Shown here one piece after another: positions 5,200 to 5,325 of a stretch of DNA of 5,325 nt (position 1 is the first letter of the stretch; every line of letters begins with the position of its first letter). Position numbers and translations under genes: made by a program. Under the pieces are notes generated by a model that saw nothing but the letters and a program-made list of their open reading frames with translations, was not told where the DNA came from and did no database searches. The stretch covers positions 1 through 5,325 of the forward strand of contig JBBRVE010000132.1 of the NCBI GenBank assembly GCA_038247245.1, written 5' to 3'. The DNA comes from JAPWJZ01 sp038247245 (GTDB lineage: Bacteria > Pseudomonadota > Alphaproteobacteria > Micavibrionales > UBA2020).

Positions 5200-5325
5200 C
5201 TAGGGCTGCGGTGCTTTCGGTGCGGGCGTTGCCGCGACAGGATAGAGCTGACCAAGCTTTTTATCCAATACGATCATGTCCTTGCTGACAATGACGGGCG
5301 GCGATGCGGATTTGGGGTCCCATAG
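5200..5325 (-). CDS. C-terminal end of an unidentified protein (partial)
   Basis: The minus strand is open from the right edge to a TAG at 5200-5202, giving 41 residues. It begins LWDPKSASPPVIV, continues through KDMIVLDKKLGQLYPV and ends in a proline/alanine-rich tail (ATPAPKAPQP). Codon use resembles the neighbouring genes, and it runs in the same direction as the ankyrin pair, 37 bases upstream of it. The short tail shows no recognisable domain, so no function is proposed. Confidence 0.6.
   Translation of the reverse strand, partial: LWDPKSASPPVIVSKDMIVLDKKLGQLYPVAATPAPKAPQP

Overview
The window looks like an ordinary chromosomal stretch of an alphaproteobacterium. The main clues are a BamE lipoprotein with the alphaproteobacterial C-terminal signature (a QQFVGNLGKFN-like tail), a DUF177/YceD protein with the LDLGEMVAQYLSVELDPYPRAPG core typical of that class, and the divergent arrangement of those two genes. 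Coding is dense and the sequence is moderately GC-rich. No mobile element, CRISPR array, tRNA or rRNA is visible. I cannot place the genus.

Layout, left to right. (1) At 1-192 there is a promoter on the minus strand, a leader containing a perfect 7-bp hairpin, and probably the first codons of a gene leaving the left edge. (2) At 193-612 (minus) is a stand-alone CheY-like receiver with its own promoter. (3) At 684-1322 (minus) is the DUF177/YceD protein, closed by a clear intrinsic terminator that begins inside its stop codon. (4) At 1453-1887 (plus) is bamE, divergent from DUF177, with a good sigma-70 promoter and Shine-Dalgarno site. (5) At 1891-3472 (minus) is a two-gene ABC-2 type exporter: an ATPase, then a permease that overlaps it by 44 bases. 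(6) At 3559-3990 (plus) is a MarR-family regulator, divergent from the exporter. Its intergenic region carries a perfect 14-bp palindrome over the likely -35 element. (7) At 3991-5162 (minus) are two translationally coupled ankyrin-repeat genes that are paralogues of each other (about 41% identity over 91 ungapped residues by hand count). (8) At 5200-5325 (minus) is the C-terminal end of an unidentified gene entering from the right edge.

Working together: the MarR protein probably represses itself and the exporter through the shared palindrome, and a small ligand probably relieves this. BamE (outer-membrane beta-barrel assembly) and DUF177 (linked to 23S rRNA/ribosome production) are housekeeping genes. 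The ankyrin pair has no recognised function. Three genes (receiver, marR, first ankyrin gene) have candidate promoters whose predicted start sites fall within a few bases of the start codon and lack a good Shine-Dalgarno site. They may therefore make leaderless or nearly leaderless mRNAs.
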